A DNA stretch of 15,767 nucleotides from CAYINU01 sp964364855 (GTDB lineage Bacteria > Margulisbacteria > Marinamargulisbacteria > CAYINU01), in contig CAYINU010000047.1 in NCBI GenBank assembly GCA_964364855.1, forward strand, positions 1 through 15,767, written 5' to 3'. Numbering within the stretch: position 1 is the first letter of the stretch; every line of letters starts with the position of its first letter. A program made the position numbers and the translations under genes. Below, piece after piece: positions 6,753-13,957 of this stretch. A model generated the notes under the pieces. The model saw only the letters and a program-made list of their open reading frames with translations. It was not told where the DNA came from and did no database searches.

Positions 6753-7955
6753 CTACCCCGATGTACTCTCAAAAGCTGTCAATCGGATGTCCCGTAAATA
6801 AGGCGGGCTTTTCGGTGTGACGGTGACATTGGTTTGATACCACTTCTCCAGTGCAAGCACGGATTGTGTATCTGGATACACATATTGTGGAATCCGTTTG
6901 AGAAAAAAGAGTTTTACGGGCTTCAACATCTTTGCTCGAAAAGCCGCCAGTTGCTGCTGGGCAACCCACCACATTCTGGACCAGCCCCGTCGCTCTTCGT
7001 AGGCACGTTTTAGTGCAACGATCAGCATAAAATTGCGTGCATAAGGCGTTTTGGAAAGCCCTATGCGCGCCAAAAACGCATGGAGATCCTGCTCAAATTT
7101 CGCTAGTCGTTCGAAAAGCGTTTTCGTGGCACCACCATAGGTTTTTAAAAACGCTTCGATAGTAGTTCCTCTGGTCACACCCCATTGCTGAAAATAGTAG
7201 GCTTTTAGCTCTTGGCCGAGCGTTCCAGGAAAATCGGCGTCGTGGACATGAAGAAACGCAAAACGATCGTCCACACACATCGGTCGGACGGAATTGAATG
7301 GCACTTGAAACACGGGAAGCCCATCCCAATACGTGACCGAATCATAATGGGCATAATGCATAAGACGCCGCAACCCGACTTTGGCCAGAGCAAGCACCGC
7401 AAGCGCGCCATGCATACTGAGCTTATGCGGTAAAAAATCGATCGGATCGAAATCCCATAAATGGCGTTCCCTCGCAAACGCAACATCAAAAATAAAAAAC
7501 ATATCTTCAAAAGCCCCTATGGGATCGGCCGGTCCGTATAGACCCAATCCGTCTCCGCGGACCGCAAAGGTTTTTCCTTCGGTGGCCATCCGATTGATCA
7601 ATTCCATCACTGGCTGTGCCTGAAATGCGTAACTGTCCGCATGCAAGTGCATGGCGTACTCGGCGCCAGATTCCATGGCGGCTTGGCACCCCCGCCTAAT
7701 ACTTTCTAAGACCCGCAGGGTTAGGTGTAACTTAATTTGTGCTGGCGTAAACTGCTTGAAATCTAGAGGAATTTCATCCAATACAATCACGCGGTCGACA
7801 TTGGCATCCGCCAACGCCGTGGGCGCATCGGGATGGGAGGAACACACCACAATATAGTGAACGGGATGAGCCCAGTTCAGTCGCAAGGTTTCCACAATGA
7901 GTTTGACGTCCTCAAATTTGTCATAGACGGAAATGGCAACGGCGAGTTTTTTCAT
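6753..7955 (-). CDS. GT-A-like glycosyltransferase
   Basis: A 400-residue cytosolic protein with a GT-A (family 2-like) N-terminal half. It opens MKKLAVAISVYDKFEDVKLI, the usual first beta strand and helix of a nucleotide-binding GT-A domain. YAMHLHADSYAF (near 100-111) occupies the place of the DxD metal site, with Asp107 the best candidate ligand; this HADS form is not the classical DxD. The section near 133-170 (RGDGLGLYGP, DMFFIFDVAFA) probably forms the acceptor side. The C-terminal 150 residues are helical and basic (KMLKPVKLFFLKRIP), perhaps contacting the membrane. The ATG overlaps the third nucleotidyltransferase gene by 4 nt (ATGA). It likely transfers the sugar or polyol made by the operon (inference). 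The frame continues open for 118 codons after its TAG. Confidence 0.75.
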   Translation of the reverse strand: MKKLAVAISVYDKFEDVKLIVETLRLNWAHPVHYIVVCSSHPDAPTALADANVDRVIVLDEIPLDFKQFTPAQIKLHLTLRVLESIRRGCQAAMESGAEYAMHLHADSYAFQAQPVMELINRMATEGKTFAVRGDGLGLYGPADPIGAFEDMFFIFDVAFARERHLWDFDPIDFLPHKLSMHGALAVLALAKVGLRRLMHYAHYDSVTYWDGLPVFQVPFNSVRPMCVDDRFAFLHVHDADFPGTLGQELKAYYFQQWGVTRGTTIEAFLKTYGGATKTLFERLAKFEQDLHAFLARIGLSKTPYARNFMLIVALKRAYEERRGWSRMWWVAQQQLAAFRAKMLKPVKLFFLKRIPQYVYPDTQSVLALEKWYQTNVTVTPKSPPYLRDIRLTAFESTSG

Positions 7956-8680
7956 GAGGTGGCCTCCAAGGTTTTTATCCAGGTACTCACACAGCGCTCC
8001 AGTCGGACGGGCAGCCCTACTACTTTCCAGCCTGCATGAATCACTGGGTTAAAGGTCGGGCATATAAATAGCGCTCCTTTCACCTGATAGTCGTCTCGTT
8101 GACTAACTGACATCGCCGCCGCCGCCAAAAATACCGACAAAGAGCGAAAATAATAGGTGCCGGACGAGGCATGGGTTGAAATCACTTCTTTTTCTTTGGT
8201 GCGTCGCACGTCCTGCGTATTGAGATCGGGAATATCCAGATAACTGTATTTCGGGTTTTCCGATTCAAAATAAGGAATCACACCGCCAATGTCCGGATTT
8301 TCCGCAAATAATCGGTTTACATGGGACGTGTCCGTGTAAAGAATGTCTGCCAATTCCACAACGACGGGTTCGTCATCGCTGGTGATTAGACTGGCGCCCG
8401 CCAAGGCCGAATAAAGAGCTCCCCCAGTTAACGCAGATACCATGACTGTTTTGCAACCGGGAAATTGGTAGCGCAAGTACGCAACAAATGCCTGGGTGGA
8501 TGGGATGTCACGTACTACAAAGATAAGATCGTCCGGTCCGACGTCCCCATTCTGCCAATACGCCCTTGTGGATAGAGCCGCTTCCAGCAGCGGCCTTCCG
8601 TCAATGTCCAACAACGGCTTAACGCTAGGCAACCCTTGGATGAGGAAATCCGGTCCGGCCAGAGGAATGATGCATTTCAT
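7952..8680 (-). CDS. Degenerate sugar nucleotidyltransferase-like protein (paralog 3)
   Basis: A 242-residue member of the nucleotidyltransferase (NTP_transferase) fold and the most divergent of three tandem paralogs. It retains VKPLLDI (Lys21 for the PKPL lysine), VVRDIPS, the SALTGGALYSAL segment, an Asp near residue 112 (ELADIL) in place of NGDQ/NSDQ, and KEKEVISTHASSGTYYF near 162-178, which is almost identical in pattern to its neighbours. It lacks the glycine-rich G-x-G-x-R loop: PLAGPDFLIQG stands where PMAGLGSRF is found in paralog 2. The C-terminal GTPED motif is also gone. Both are expected for NTP binding and catalysis, so this protein may be inactive, regulatory, or use a different substrate. 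It overlaps both neighbours by 4 nt and has no frame disruption, so it appears maintained rather than decaying. Confidence 0.78.
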   Translation of the reverse strand: MKCIIPLAGPDFLIQGLPSVKPLLDIDGRPLLEAALSTRAYWQNGDVGPDDLIFVVRDIPSTQAFVAYLRYQFPGCKTVMVSALTGGALYSALAGASLITSDDEPVVVELADILYTDTSHVNRLFAENPDIGGVIPYFESENPKYSYLDIPDLNTQDVRRTKEKEVISTHASSGTYYFRSLSVFLAAAAMSVSQRDDYQVKGALFICPTFNPVIHAGWKVVGLPVRLERCVSTWIKTLEATS

Positions 8681-9414
8681 GTTCGAGTGGGATTGGTCAA
8701 AATTTTCAGATAAATCTCTAAATCTTCGGGTGTACCGATACCGTGCATCTTTTCTTTGGCAATGCCGTAGATACCGAATTTCTTTCCTCGAGCAATCGCG
8801 TAATTGTAAGCCGGGGCCACATAAAATTCATGATTGACGCGGTCGTTATGGGCAATCATGTCCGTGGCGGCATTCACAAATAGTGCACCCGAGCAAAAAT
8901 AATAAATACCCACCGTGGCATGGTGGCTGATAACCTCTTTTTCGCGGATACGAATAATGTGATCGTTGCTGTCGGTTTCGGCATAACTCCATTTGGGATG
9001 GTCGGCCGAAAACGTCATGACGGAGCCGTCCAAACCGCGGTTGTCCGAATCTTTCACAAAATCCGCCATTGCGGCATCGACGATTTGGTCGCTGTTGGCA
9101 ATCAGAAGTGGCACATCGCGATTGATGTCCCACACAGCAGTCAGTACTGTGCAAGCTGCCCCCTCCGTGACCTTGTCTATAGTGACGTAGGTGATGGGAA
9201 ATTTTTGGGAAAGCGCAGTAAAAAACAAGGTTTCCTGGGTATAATGCTCCTGGCGCACGATGAGTACAAACCGAGCCTCTTCAAACCACAGGTTGCCCAG
9301 AACCCTTTCGATCATCGGGAGGCCGGCCACATCAATGAATGGCTTGGGCTTGTCATAGCCCACCTGAGCGAACCGCGACCCGAGACCTGCCATTGGAATA
9401 ACAACATTAACCAC
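8677..9414 (-). CDS. Sugar nucleotidyltransferase (paralog 2)
   Basis: The best-preserved of the three paralogs, 245 residues from GTG at 9414. The longer open frame to 9567 would run into the upstream gene, while the fold begins exactly at MVNVVIPMAG. It has the nucleotide-binding loop AGLGSRF (near 9-15), DKPKPFID with Lys24 for the activating lysine, EGAACTVL near 84-91, LLIANSDQ with Asp109 as metal ligand, REKEVISHHATVGIYYF near 157-173, and GTPEDLE near 227-233. This matches glucose-1-phosphate thymidylyl/uridylyl- and cytidylyltransferase-like enzymes that condense an NTP with a sugar or polyol phosphate, releasing pyrophosphate. The nucleotide (C, U or T) and substrate cannot be told. 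The GTG start overlaps the paralog 1 stop by 8 nt, and its own TGA overlaps the paralog 3 ATG by 4 nt. Confidence 0.88.
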   Translation of the reverse strand: MVNVVIPMAGLGSRFAQVGYDKPKPFIDVAGLPMIERVLGNLWFEEARFVLIVRQEHYTQETLFFTALSQKFPITYVTIDKVTEGAACTVLTAVWDINRDVPLLIANSDQIVDAAMADFVKDSDNRGLDGSVMTFSADHPKWSYAETDSNDHIIRIREKEVISHHATVGIYYFCSGALFVNAATDMIAHNDRVNHEFYVAPAYNYAIARGKKFGIYGIAKEKMHGIGTPEDLEIYLKILTNPTRT

Positions 9415-10159
9415 GACCCGTCGCCCGCTTTTTTGTTGATTTGACGTAGGTTTCAAACTCTTTGATATCTTCCGGTGTTCCCAACGGGAAAAAATGATCA
9501 TTGGCCACCGGAAATACGCCAATCTTTTTTCTCGCCAATACCAGTTCGTTGTACGCCGGGCACACAAAATATTGGTCCCCGATGGTTCCTTGCTTTCGAA
9601 TCATAGACATTGCGGCTTGAACAAAATCGGAGCCCTTACGAAAGTAATACAAGCCGCAGGTTGCATGCCGACTGATGGGGCGTTTTTCAGTTGCTTCCAC
9701 AACGCACCCCTCTTCCAACTTCACAAAACTCCACCGAGGATGAACCGATTCAAAGGTAAAAACCCCACCGTCCCATCGGTGTTTCACAAAGTGGTCAACT
9801 CCCGCCTGAATCGACCCCAAAATATACTGGTCACCATTGGCAATCAATAACGGGTCGTCATTGTTAATATGGTCAATGGTAAGCAATACACTACAGGCAG
9901 CCCCCAGCGTGGGTTGTGACATCACGACAATCTCGCATCCAGGGGCCAACAATTCCAACACTGCGGCCAGGTTGTAGGCAGCTATATCTTCCTGGCGTAC
10001 CACAAAAATAAACCGATGCTGTTGGTTGAGCCATAAATTTTGAATCACCCATTGGATCATCGGGTTGCCGTGGATTTCAATTAGCGGTTTCGGAAATGTA
10101 TAGTCTTTATCCTTAAACGATTTGCCGGTACCGCCCAAGGGGACTACGATGGTAATCAT
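9407..10159 (-). CDS. Sugar nucleotidyltransferase-like protein (paralog 1)
   Basis: A 250-residue nucleotidyltransferase-fold protein, the first of three in tandem. Motifs are PLGGTGKSF near 7-15 (glycine loop present, but the usual Arg is replaced by Lys-Ser), FPKPLIEI with Lys24, VVRQEDIAAY near 53-62, LGAACSVL near 85-92, LLIANGDQ with Asp110, SVHPRWSF near 138-145, EKRPISRHATCGLYYF near 158-173 and GTPEDIKEFETY near the C-terminus. The glycine loop and GTPED motif suggest it is catalytic, probably as a sugar- or polyol-phosphate nucleotidyltransferase. Start ATG overlaps the HAD phosphatase stop by 4 nt. Direct adjacency to a HAD phosphatase and a GDPD-like enzyme suggests that these act in one pathway producing or recycling the phosphorylated substrate (inference). 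Confidence 0.87.
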   Translation of the reverse strand: MITIVVPLGGTGKSFKDKDYTFPKPLIEIHGNPMIQWVIQNLWLNQQHRFIFVVRQEDIAAYNLAAVLELLAPGCEIVVMSQPTLGAACSVLLTIDHINNDDPLLIANGDQYILGSIQAGVDHFVKHRWDGGVFTFESVHPRWSFVKLEEGCVVEATEKRPISRHATCGLYYFRKGSDFVQAAMSMIRKQGTIGDQYFVCPAYNELVLARKKIGVFPVANDHFFPLGTPEDIKEFETYVKSTKKRATGRG

Positions 10160-10800
10160 ACTTTTTTTCGCCTTTTCATCGATAGAACCGCTTCGATTTT
10201 CCCGCGAATAGCTTGGTAGGTAACGTCGTCAGTAGTGCGCACCTGCAATACATGAGCGCCTGCTGCAGTGGCTGCCTGGATGCCATTAGGGTTATCCTCG
10301 ACCACAATACATTCCGAAGGCTTCAGTTTTAGCCGACGAATTGCCCGTTCATAAATTTCCGGGTGTGGCTTGGCGTGGGTGACGTCTTGGTTGCTGACAA
10401 AAAATTCCATATATGGGCCCAAATTGGTTTTTTCCATAATCAGCGTAACGGTGGCCCGAATGGAATTAGAGCACACCGCCAATTTCAAGCCATCGGATTT
10501 TAACCGAGCCAGCGCATATTCATGATGAAACAACGGATGGCAGCGGAGATGGATCAGTTCGTTGGTATAAATTTGTTTCATGTCATTAATAAAGGCATGA
10601 AGTTTGACCGGCAGCCCCCGTTCTCTGGAGAGCATTTCCAGCTTCTTTTTTGTGGGCAAGCCGTCATAGGTGATCAGATGGTCGTAGCGGCTGATAGTGT
10701 ACCCGAATAGTCCGAGGGCCTTATTTAAGGCTTCGTAGTGCCAATCTTTGGCTTCTACAAGTACCCCATCCATATCAAAAATCACCGCTTTAATTGTCAC
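10156..10800 (-). CDS. HAD-superfamily phosphatase, beta-phosphoglucomutase-like
   Basis: A 214-residue HAD hydrolase of the beta-phosphoglucomutase/phosphatase subgroup. GTG at 10800 is chosen: AAAGGA lies about 8 nt upstream and the fold starts at once (MTIKAVIFDMDG). A longer frame to 10860 would only add a non-conserved tail inside the upstream gene. All four HAD motifs are present: Asp9 and Asp11 in DMDG, Ser111 or Ser113 in VCSNS, Lys144 in AKPHPEIY, and Glu168-Asp169 in VVEDNPNG. An alpha-helical cap occupies about residues 16-80. It should dephosphorylate, or less likely isomerise, a small phosphorylated sugar or polyol in the cytosol. The 11-nt overlap with the GDPD-like gene and the 4-nt overlap with nucleotidyltransferase 1 indicate coupled translation and a shared pathway. 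Confidence 0.9.
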   Translation of the reverse strand: MTIKAVIFDMDGVLVEAKDWHYEALNKALGLFGYTISRYDHLITYDGLPTKKKLEMLSRERGLPVKLHAFINDMKQIYTNELIHLRCHPLFHHEYALARLKSDGLKLAVCSNSIRATVTLIMEKTNLGPYMEFFVSNQDVTHAKPHPEIYERAIRRLKLKPSECIVVEDNPNGIQAATAAGAHVLQVRTTDDVTYQAIRGKIEAVLSMKRRKKV

Positions 10801-11443
10801 CGAAAAAATCCTTTGCTTGGTCGGGAAAATCTGTGCAGAGCCACACACGTGCCCGGTCATGGGGTGCCATGACCTTCAACCAGGATCTCAGCTTCAACCA
10901 CCAATCACGGTGGTCCCTGCGATGAAGCTCCGACGATACCAAAGCCACGATTTTACCATCCTTCAGCGCCGTTTCAATATCCGCTTTTCCGATCCAGTCC
11001 GAAAAAAATGCATCCATCCACACACCTTGGGCATGGCCGTAAAAACTGGGTGCGATTTCAAGTTCGCTGCGCCGTGTAAATGTGGTGACCCCCGCCCGCA
11101 GGTACCCTAAAGCGTCGGGTACCGACATATCAAATGCAAAAAAGCGATCGCGGCATGAGGGGGGCAGACTCGCTGCCAATCTCTCCGCCAAACCATCCGA
11201 TTTAACATTCACGGCAATGGGCGGACACTGTATACCCAAAGTCTGGTATAGTTCCAAAAAAGAAGCCCACGTCAATGCGCCTTGCCTGGGCGGGTCATGG
11301 GACACGACCAATTCCCCATTCAAATCGCGCAGATCGGTTTCGATGCCGAAACCGGCCCGCAAGGCACGTTCAAACGCGGCAGGTGAATTTTTTTCTTCGG
11401 GCCGTTTCCAAAAACCGCGGTGCGCTAAGGTGGCTCCCAACAT
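10790..11443 (-). CDS. Compact GDPD-like (glycerophosphodiester phosphodiesterase family) protein
   Basis: A 217-residue TIM-barrel phosphodiesterase of the GDPD/PI-PLC-like superfamily, somewhat shorter than typical bacterial GDPDs of about 240-250. It shows AHRGF (His8, Arg9), EKNSPAAFERAL in the place of the PENT-x-x-AF motif, GIETDLRD (Glu35, Asp37) and LVVSHDPP (His49). These correspond to the two catalytic histidines and the metal-binding Glu and Asp of the family. WLCTDFPDQAKDFF at the C-terminus matches the usual TD-x-P end. There is no signal peptide, so it acts in the cytosol and not on outside phospholipids. It is the first gene of the minus-strand operon. Cleavage of a glycerophospho- or nucleotide-linked diester, perhaps to make or edit the polymer precursor, is an inference from position. 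Confidence 0.85.
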   Translation of the reverse strand: MLGATLAHRGFWKRPEEKNSPAAFERALRAGFGIETDLRDLNGELVVSHDPPRQGALTWASFLELYQTLGIQCPPIAVNVKSDGLAERLAASLPPSCRDRFFAFDMSVPDALGYLRAGVTTFTRRSELEIAPSFYGHAQGVWMDAFFSDWIGKADIETALKDGKIVALVSSELHRRDHRDWWLKLRSWLKVMAPHDRARVWLCTDFPDQAKDFFGDN

Positions 11444-11540
11444 TGCGCCACATTAGCCGAGCCCCTTTTTTTTCGCAAGACAAGATACGCCGTTTTATGG
11501 GCGAGCAGAGAGTTACCGGTTACGAGCAAAGAAGATTCGC

Positions 11541-11570
11541 TTGACTCAACGGAAGACACTACCCTAACAT
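11541..11570 (+). promoter_or_regulatory. Candidate sigma70-type promoter for the rightward operon
   Basis: In the divergent intergenic region, TTGACT (11541-11546) is followed after 18 nt by TAACAT (11565-11570). These match 5 of 6 and 4 of 6 of the sigma70 consensus bases. Transcription would start near 11577 and leave a leader of roughly 145 nt before ATG 11722. This is a motif match only. Confidence 0.22.
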
Positions 11571-11687
11571 TGCCTGGGTTTCAGGCCTCATTTTGCATTG
11601 AATTAACCAGGGATATTCAGAAAATATTCACAGGAAGCGCTCACAACCCTCAAGCACAACCACTCGAATCGTGTAGTTATGGTTGAC

Positions 11688-11702
11688 TGAAAAAATTTTT
11701 CA
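11688..11702. repeat. Perfect short palindrome upstream of the oxygenase gene
   Basis: TGAAAAAATTTTTCA is a perfect inverted repeat (TGAAAAA and TTTTTCA around a central A). It ends 5 nt before the AGGGGA ribosome-binding site at 11708-11713. It directly abuts a TTGACT at 11683-11688. It could be an operator or simply an A/T-rich bend; chance symmetry in A+T-rich DNA is possible. Confidence 0.4.
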
Positions 11703-11721
11703 ATGATAGGGGAAATACTTG

Positions 11722-12582
11722 ATGGATATGGATATAGAAAAAATAGTTTTAGGGCATCTGCACGCTGGCAACGTTAAAATGCAACCATGTCCCCATATTG
11801 ATGTCCAAAATATGTTTCCAGAAGCCATTCATCAACAGATGCTGAGGGAATTACCCTCATATGAATCTATTTTCAGCAGATTCCAGATAAATGAGAATAT
11901 CCCTTCCGCTTTTTTAATCAAAAAGCCAGACTTGGAAAGCAAGTTCAGTGTTCCGATTATCGGCCAATTTTTGGATGTACTTGCGTCCGAGAAGTTTGTT
12001 GACAAGGTTTTTAAACTCTTTGAAAAAGAAATTGCCCACGCTATGCCGTATTTCGCAAGGGGTAGCGTAAGACCGGCTGAACCTGGACTTTTTGTAAATT
12101 TTCCTAAAACTACTGTAAGCGGGGTCGGTAATTCCGGGAAAACCTTCATTCGTGGTCCCCACTTGGATGATCCGCGAGATGTATTCGTTACTCTCTTTTA
12201 TCTAAAGCCAGAAGACTCACAGGTCAGTGGAGGTGAACTGGAGTTATGGCGTTATAAGGACGGTTTCAAGGGATTTAGAAGAGACATTTGGTGGGATGAA
12301 AGAGAGCTTCCCCTTTCAACAGTGACAAAGGAAAAGTCAGTTCCTTACGAAAGTAATCGTTTTGTTCTGTTATTGGATGGAATAGACGCGATACATGGTG
12401 TTTCCCCAGTTGAACTAAAGGGCTCTTGCAGATTCAGAATTTCGGGCGGCGCTTGGTCGTCAGTTCCGAATTACGAATATACGGAGTATTTGTCCGTTCC
12501 AAGAAAAATACTAGAACCTGTCAAATTGGCAGCTCAAAAAGTCCAGAGAAAGATCCGTAAATACCTAAGGGTTAAGCCTTGA
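11722..12582 (+). CDS. 2-oxoglutarate/Fe(II)-dependent oxygenase-like protein
   Basis: A 286-residue protein with the double-stranded beta-helix signature of 2OG/Fe(II) oxygenases (prolyl-hydroxylase-like). The metal triad is visible as His147-x-Asp149 in RGPHLDDPRD and His225 in DAIHGVSPV. Arg237 or Arg239 in CRFRISGG is the likely 2-oxoglutarate carboxylate ligand. FVTLFYLKP and GGELELWR between them are the typical core strands. ATG 11722 follows AGGGGA (11708-11713) with good spacing; a TTG one codon earlier is unlikely. A basic C-terminal tail (KVQRKIRKYLRVKP) is unexplained. It would hydroxylate or oxidise a sugar, lipid or peptide substrate in the cytosol. It heads the A+T-richer rightward module, followed by a methyltransferase after 87 nt. 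Confidence 0.82.
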   Translation: MDMDIEKIVLGHLHAGNVKMQPCPHIDVQNMFPEAIHQQMLRELPSYESIFSRFQINENIPSAFLIKKPDLESKFSVPIIGQFLDVLASEKFVDKVFKLFEKEIAHAMPYFARGSVRPAEPGLFVNFPKTTVSGVGNSGKTFIRGPHLDDPRDVFVTLFYLKPEDSQVSGGELELWRYKDGFKGFRRDIWWDERELPLSTVTKEKSVPYESNRFVLLLDGIDAIHGVSPVELKGSCRFRISGGAWSSVPNYEYTEYLSVPRKILEPVKLAAQKVQRKIRKYLRVKP

Positions 12583-12669
12583 GCTTTTCTCATTGGTCTA
12601 TGGTGATGATGTAGAGTTGTGCCTTGATGCATAGAATACAGGAAAGCGGATGTTAGGAAAGGTTGGCAA

Positions 12670-13476
12670 ATGATTCAGCGGCTCCGAAATAAAATAAACA
12701 AAGAGTATCGGAAGCATCAGCGTAAGCATGTTCCCTATCAAGCCCAAACTACGTTTATATACCCAGAAAATTGGGGTGAGCCGTTGCTTATAGGAGCGGA
12801 AACGTTGCTAAAAATTTGCACTAGCGCTGACACTATTCGAGACGCATTGCAGCTAGTAAAACAGCTTGAGTCAGACGACTATCTGGAATATGTAAAAAAA
12901 TTGTACCAGACCGGCCTGGATCGGTTTGGTAACTATTGGACCTACTCCGATCTTGTAATTGCATTGATGGGAGTAAGCAAGCTTATTTCGGTCGAAAATT
13001 ATATGGAAATTGGTGTCAGGCGCGGTAGAAGCATGGCCGTTGTGGCATCTCAGCATCCTAAATGCCACATCGTCGGATTTGATATGTGGATTAGCAATTA
13101 TTGCGGAATGGAGAATCCCGGGCCTAAATTTGTTGAGCAGGAATTGGGCAAAGTTGGATTCATAGGAAAAGTCAATTTTATAAATGGGGATTCCAAGAAA
13201 ACTGTTCCCGGTTATTTTAAGGAAAACCCGGGGCAATATTTTGATGTCATAACCGTAGATGGTGACCATTCCCGACATGGTGCAACCGTAGATTTAAAAA
13301 ATGTGATCACGCATCTTAAAATTGGGGGACTGCTGATTTTTGATGACATTGTAAGTCACGAACACCCCCATTTGATTTCGGTATGGAATAATGTGATTAA
13401 GAAGTCGGGTCGGTTCGAAACATTCGAATATAAGGGAAATGGCCTAGGGATTGCGATCGGGATTCGAAAGTACTAA
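12670..13476 (+). CDS. Class I SAM-dependent methyltransferase
   Basis: A 268-residue protein whose C-terminal 160 residues form a Rossmann-type class I methyltransferase domain. Motif I is YMEIGVRRGRS (near 111-121). IVGFDMW (Asp138) gives the acidic SAM-ribose ligand, NGDSKKT follows near 172-178, VDGDHS near 196-201 is motif IV, and GGLLIFDDI near 219-227 supplies a possible metal-binding Asp pair, as in the Methyltransf_24/cephalosporin-hydroxylase-like group. The first 85 residues are basic and unrecognised. ATG 12670 has AGGAAAGG at 12655-12662. O-methylation of a glycan residue is the most likely role, given the locus and the neighbouring oxygenase. Acceptor specificity cannot be read from the sequence. 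Confidence 0.85.
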   Translation: MIQRLRNKINKEYRKHQRKHVPYQAQTTFIYPENWGEPLLIGAETLLKICTSADTIRDALQLVKQLESDDYLEYVKKLYQTGLDRFGNYWTYSDLVIALMGVSKLISVENYMEIGVRRGRSMAVVASQHPKCHIVGFDMWISNYCGMENPGPKFVEQELGKVGFIGKVNFINGDSKKTVPGYFKENPGQYFDVITVDGDHSRHGATVDLKNVITHLKIGGLLIFDDIVSHEHPHLISVWNNVIKKSGRFETFEYKGNGLGIAIGIRKY

Positions 13477-13537
13477 AAACAGGTCTAGGCCTCAGTCCGC
13501 CGAAACGCTAAGGCTACCAGGAGATAAAAAAGATCAC

Positions 13538-13948
13538 ATGCACCATGCATCTGACGTTTTCAAAATAGGAGAAGAACACCAAGCTCAGCTCGAAATCACG
13601 GACTCACTTTTAAGTGAGTTTGAAACATTGTCAGGAGATCATAACCCCATGCATGTGGACTCCGCGTACGCGCAGTCTTTTGGTTTTCCGCGTCATATCG
13701 CTTTCGGCAATATCCTAGGGCTTATTATTTCTCAATTAGTTGGGGTAAAACTTCCGGTCGAGAACGTAATAATTATATCTCAAAAAGTGAAATATATTCT
13801 TCCTTTTTTTCAGGGGGATTGGGTCTTTCTTAAAGGGATAGTAACAGATGTAAGCGATAGCGTATCGGTCATCACATTAAGATTGAGCTTTAAAAATCAA
13901 AATTCTGCTATTATTGCGACCGGTGAATGCATCATAAAAATGCTGTGA
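13538..13948 (+). CDS. MaoC-like hot-dog fold dehydratase/thioesterase-like protein
   Basis: A 136-residue MaoC-type (R-specific enoyl hydratase) domain. The catalytic motif SGDHNPMHVD (near 32-41) supplies Asp34 and His39, followed by AYAQSFGFPRHIAFGNI, the conserved A-x-x-x-x-GF-x-x-x-I-x-x-G run. It acts on acyl-CoA or acyl-ACP substrates, adding or removing water at the 2,3 double bond. The open frame extends upstream to 13451 inside the methyltransferase gene. ATG 13538 fits the family start, with AGGAG at 13519-13523, a rather long spacing. The TGA stop is in frame with, and only three codons before, the ATG of the FkbH-like gene. Together they suggest a small carrier-bound acyl unit being made or handled (inference). 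Confidence 0.87.
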   Translation: MHHASDVFKIGEEHQAQLEITDSLLSEFETLSGDHNPMHVDSAYAQSFGFPRHIAFGNILGLIISQLVGVKLPVENVIIISQKVKYILPFFQGDWVFLKGIVTDVSDSVSVITLRLSFKNQNSAIIATGECIIKML

Positions 13949-13957
13949 AATATCTCG

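Noticed and set aside
8920..9444. 174-codon plus-strand frame opposite nucleotidyltransferase 2
   Set aside because: It lies antisense to a gene with intact motifs, its protein shows no recognisable pattern, and it has no supporting ribosome-binding context; it is a shadow frame.
9415..9567. N-terminal extension of nucleotidyltransferase 2 to 9567
   Set aside because: It would overlap the end of paralog 1 by over 150 nt, and the added residues do not match the fold; GTG at 9414 starts exactly at the first beta strand, as in the paralogs.
10801..10860. Longer start for the HAD phosphatase
   Set aside because: The extra 20 codons lie inside the GDPD gene and precede the conserved first strand; GTG 10800 has a good AAAGGA site.
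11461..11473. C/T-rich run CCCCTTTTTTTT as an intrinsic terminator
   Set aside because: No GC-rich hairpin precedes the T run on the plus strand, and no gene ends just upstream on that strand.
11683..11710. TTGACT at 11683 with TGATAG as promoter of the oxygenase gene
   Set aside because: The -10 is only 15 nt from the -35 and lies on top of the ribosome-binding site, so the transcript would lack it.
13451..13537. Longer start for the MaoC-like protein
   Set aside because: The extension lies partly inside the methyltransferase gene and is basic, non-conserved sequence; ATG 13538 fits the family start.
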